From: Planctomycetaceae bacterium
Lineage (GTDB): Bacteria; Planctomycetota; Planctomycetia; Pirellulales; Thermoguttaceae
Reading direction: 5' to 3'
Assembly (NCBI GenBank): GCA_031283825.1
Contig: JAITAZ010000355.1
Location: 1 to 5,521, forward strand
DNA length: 5,521 nucleotides
Part shown: piece after piece, positions 3,396-5,521 of the stretch
Position numbering within the stretch: the first letter of the stretch is position 1
Layout of the letters: every line of letters starts with the position of its first letter
Made by a program: the position numbers and the translations under genes
The notes under the pieces: generated by a model
Databases searched by the model: none
Seen by the model: the letters and a program-made list of their open reading frames with translations, nothing else
Told to the model about the DNA's origin: nothing

Positions 3396-5375
3396 ATGTC
3401 AGATTGTGTTTATTCTGTACTTTTTTCTAAGTTTGGAATTCGTGAATTTCGTTCTTATCAGGAGGAGGTAATTCGTGCGATATTATCTGGTCGTGATGTG
3501 TTTACGGTGATGCCGACGGGTGGTGGGAAGTCTCTTTGTTATCAATTGCCGGCGTGTTTGATGGAGGGGGTTTGTGTGGTTGTATCTCCTTTAATTTCGT
3601 TGATGAAAGATCAGGTTGACTCGGCGAGGTTGAATGGATTATCTGCGGGGACGTTGAACAGTTCGATTTCTTCGACGGAGCGGGCGATAGTTGGAGATTT
3701 AATTCGGCGGAAGAGTTTGGATTTGCTTTATATTTCGCCGGAGCGGTTTAATTCTGAGTATTTTATTTCGCGGTTGAAAAGGGTGAAAATTGCGTTTTTT
3801 GCGATTGACGAGGCGCATTGTATTTCGGAGTGGGGACATGATTTTCGTCCTGATTATTTATCGCTTTCGAAGATTATTCAAGAATTTCCTGATGTCCCTG
3901 TTACGGCGTTTACGGCAACGGCGACTCCGCGAGTCGTTGATGATATTATTGCAAGATTAGGTTTGAGGAATCCTCATTTGACGCGGGCGTCGTTTAATCG
4001 ACCGAATTTATTTTATCGCGTTATTATGAAGCAGAATTTGCAAGAGCAGATTCTTTCTTATGTAAAAAAACGTGTTGGCGAATCGGGGATAATTTATTGT
4101 AGTAGTCGAAAGAAGGTTGAGGAGACAACGTTGATGCTTCGATTTCATGGAATATCGGCGAGTTATTATCATGCCGGATTGAATGACGAGCAGCGTAGTG
4201 AGGTTCAGGAGTCTTTTCGGCATGGAGGTTATTCGGTGATTGTTGCGACGATTGCTTTTGGGATGGGGATTGACAAATCGGATGTGAGATTTGTGATTCA
4301 TGCAGATTTACCGAAAAGCGTTGAGGGATATTATCAGGAGACGGGTCGAGCGGGTCGGGATGGCGAGGCGGCGGAATGTATTTTATTTTTTAGTCGGGGT
4401 GATGTCGCGCAGCAGATGCAATTCGCGAATAAGATTGAAGACGAAAAGGTGCGAAATATTGCGAAAGAGCAGTTATGGCAGATGGTGCGATTGGCGGAGC
4501 AGCGCGGGTGTCGTCGGGTTGCGTTGTTGGATTATTTTAGCGAGAGTTTTGTGTCGGAGAATTGTAATGCTTGCGATATTTGCGTTAATGAGGGATTAAA
4601 GGTTGACGCTACGATTTCGGCGCAGAAGGTTTTATCGTTAATTTACAGGACGCGAGAATCTTTTGGCGCTGCTCATTTAGCGGACGTTCTTATTGGCGCG
4701 AACACGGAGAAGATAAGGCAATTCGGACATGACAAGTTGCCGACTTACGGAGTAGGAAAAGACAAGACAAAAAATTATTGGCGAGCGATTATCAATGAGT
4801 TGATTGCGCAAAAAATAACAAGAATTGAGGACGATTCGCGACCTGTTCCGAAGTTGACGGATGAGGCGTGGTTAATTATTCGCGGACAAAAAAATTTCAC
4901 AACGATTCCGATTGAGGATCGAGATTGTGGTAAAAAATCTAGTAAAGGTCGAATTGCTGATTCATTCAAGCAATCGAAAAATCGGACAATAGAGCGAGAT
5001 CAAGATCGAGATCAGGATCGAGATCGAAATCGAGATCAAGATCGAGAGCGAAATCGAGATCAGGATCGAGATCGAGATCGAGCGAGTGATTTGGTTGTTG
5101 CGGATGATTTATTTTCGGAGTTGCTTTTTGCGCGACTTCGCGAGGTCAGGACAGAGCTTGCGAGAGAGGGCAAAGTTCCGCCGTATATTATTTTTTCGGA
5201 CAAAACGCTCCGTGAGTTTTCGAGATTTTTCCCAATGACTCCTGAAGAACTATTAAGCATTCGCGGCGTTGGTCAATACAAATATGAGACCTATGGACAA
5301 CGATTTCTTGATACAATAATTGATTTCTACAAACAAAACCCCGAAGAAACAGAAAAATGGAAAAAAAACATTTAG
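3396..5375 (+). CDS. recQ: ATP-dependent DNA helicase RecQ
   Basis: This 659-residue protein is a 3'-5' DNA helicase of the RecQ family, acting in recombination repair and stalled-fork processing. The domains are in the standard order. Helicase core: motif 0 FGIREFRSYQEEVI (13-26), Walker A TGGGKS (41-46), SPLISLMKDQV (64-74), DEAH (138-141) with the aromatic-rich loop SEWGHDFRP (144-152), FTATATPRV (172-180) and QETGRAGRDG (314-323). The zinc-binding site is Cys372, 390, 393 and 396. A winged-helix RQC domain (about 400-505) and a C-terminal HRDC domain (about 571-645) follow. All catalytic residues are present. The unusual part is the RQC-HRDC linker, which carries an Arg/Asp-rich repeat at 534-562. 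Length is slightly above that of typical bacterial RecQ (about 600 residues), partly because of this linker. ATG 3396 is the only sensible start: the helicase fold begins within a dozen residues. No clear Shine-Dalgarno is seen. Confidence 0.96.
   Translation: MSDCVYSVLFSKFGIREFRSYQEEVIRAILSGRDVFTVMPTGGGKSLCYQLPACLMEGVCVVVSPLISLMKDQVDSARLNGLSAGTLNSSISSTERAIVGDLIRRKSLDLLYISPERFNSEYFISRLKRVKIAFFAIDEAHCISEWGHDFRPDYLSLSKIIQEFPDVPVTAFTATATPRVVDDIIARLGLRNPHLTRASFNRPNLFYRVIMKQNLQEQILSYVKKRVGESGIIYCSSRKKVEETTLMLRFHGISASYYHAGLNDEQRSEVQESFRHGGYSVIVATIAFGMGIDKSDVRFVIHADLPKSVEGYYQETGRAGRDGEAAECILFFSRGDVAQQMQFANKIEDEKVRNIAKEQLWQMVRLAEQRGCRRVALLDYFSESFVSENCNACDICVNEGLKVDATISAQKVLSLIYRTRESFGAAHLADVLIGANTEKIRQFGHDKLPTYGVGKDKTKNYWRAIINELIAQKITRIEDDSRPVPKLTDEAWLIIRGQKNFTTIPIEDRDCGKKSSKGRIADSFKQSKNRTIERDQDRDQDRDRNRDQDRERNRDQDRDRDRASDLVVADDLFSELLFARLREVRTELAREGKVPPYIIFSDKTLREFSRFFPMTPEELLSIRGVGQYKYETYGQRFLDTIIDFYKQNPEETEKWKKNI
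4992..5081 (+). repeat. In-frame GATCGA hexamer microsatellite in recQ, Arg/Asp-rich, 11 GATC sites
   Basis: Fifteen consecutive hexamers are variants of GATCGA (GATCAA, GATCAG, AATCGA, GAGCGA). Eleven of them contain GATC. They encode alternating Arg and Asp with some Gln, Asn and Glu, in the linker between the RQC and HRDC domains. Mixed interruptions recur in blocks, such as GATCAA-GATCGA and GATCAG-GATCGA, so expansion probably happened in more than one step. Gains or losses of a hexamer keep the frame. A flexible or self-associating mixed-charge linker is a plausible effect. Confidence 0.9.
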
Positions 5376-5415
5376 CAGATTTTAACCGCGCGTATTATTT
5401 TTGTAATATATCAGC

Positions 5416-5468
5416 GGAATTTTTTAAACGCGGATAATACGGGGAATTTTTAAACGCGGATAATACGG
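5416..5468 (+). repeat. Tandem 26/27-bp repeat downstream of recQ
   Basis: Two adjacent copies, 5416-5442 (27 nt) and 5443-5468 (26 nt), run GGAATTTTT then AAACGCGGATAATACGG. They differ by one T. A decayed fragment continues after it (ACGGATATTCGCGGA near 5474-5488). CGTATTAT at 5391-5398 is the reverse complement of ATAATACG inside each copy, so the array can fold back. The remainder of 5376-5521 shows no gene. Such CGCGGAT-rich units look like a dispersed intergenic repeat. Confidence 0.75.
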
Positions 5469-5521
5469 ATTCAACGGATATTCGCGGAGAATGGCAATGA
5501 CGATTTTAATGTCAATAAAAT

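Noticed and set aside
4008..4301. 97-codon minus-strand ORF opposite recQ (also shorter ones at 4775-4969 and 5060-5260)
   Set aside because: They lie wholly inside the clearly coding recQ frame, have no recognisable domain, and the last one is the antisense of the GATCGA repeat.
4992..5081. Clustered GATC sites as a replication origin or SeqA-like binding region
   Set aside because: The cluster is in-frame coding sequence within recQ, with no DnaA boxes or AT-rich unwinding element beside it. Codon repetition explains it better.

Overview
The window is AT-rich bacterial DNA with three complete protein genes, all on the + strand and well separated: a FabZ-type hydroxyacyl-ACP dehydratase (320-793), an exported glycoside hydrolase family 2 (GH2) protein (about 1247-3166) and a RecQ DNA helicase (3396-5375). 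The wording of the FabZ and GH2 proteins, the exported GH2 enzyme, the weak or missing Shine-Dalgarno sequences and the long repeat-filled spacers would fit a low-GC planctomycete (Planctomycetota, perhaps a gut lineage). That assignment is an inference from remembered family style, not from a search.

Layout. Positions 1-319 hold a copy of a short hairpin repeat (R1), a strong stem-loop followed by T residues that looks like a terminator for a gene off the left edge, and a possible promoter and 5' stem-loop for fabZ. Positions 794-1246 hold a 9-bp tandem repeat, a 12-bp palindrome and a compact fold-back element (1013-1149). That element has 16-bp terminal inverted repeats and exact 12-bp flanking direct repeats, so it looks like a MITE/REP-type insertion. 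A second copy of the R1 repeat follows, just before the GH2 gene. Positions 3167-3395 hold a C-free GTAGTT microsatellite and several hairpins ahead of recQ. Positions 5376-5521 hold a tandem 26/27-bp repeat.

The three genes have unrelated roles (fatty-acid synthesis, extracytoplasmic polysaccharide breakdown, DNA repair). Their spacers of 200-450 bp argue against an operon, and I see no defence system, secretion system or other dedicated gene cluster. The interesting signals are smaller. The GH2 protein keeps its acid/base glutamate but has serine where the nucleophile glutamate is expected. Simple-sequence expansions sit inside both the GH2 protein (Thr/Ser-rich) and RecQ (Arg/Asp-rich, with 11 GATC sites). 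The insertion-like fold-back element has clean boundaries. Third-codon-position composition shifts from G/T-rich (recQ) or mixed (GH2) near the starts to A/C-rich at the ends of both long genes.
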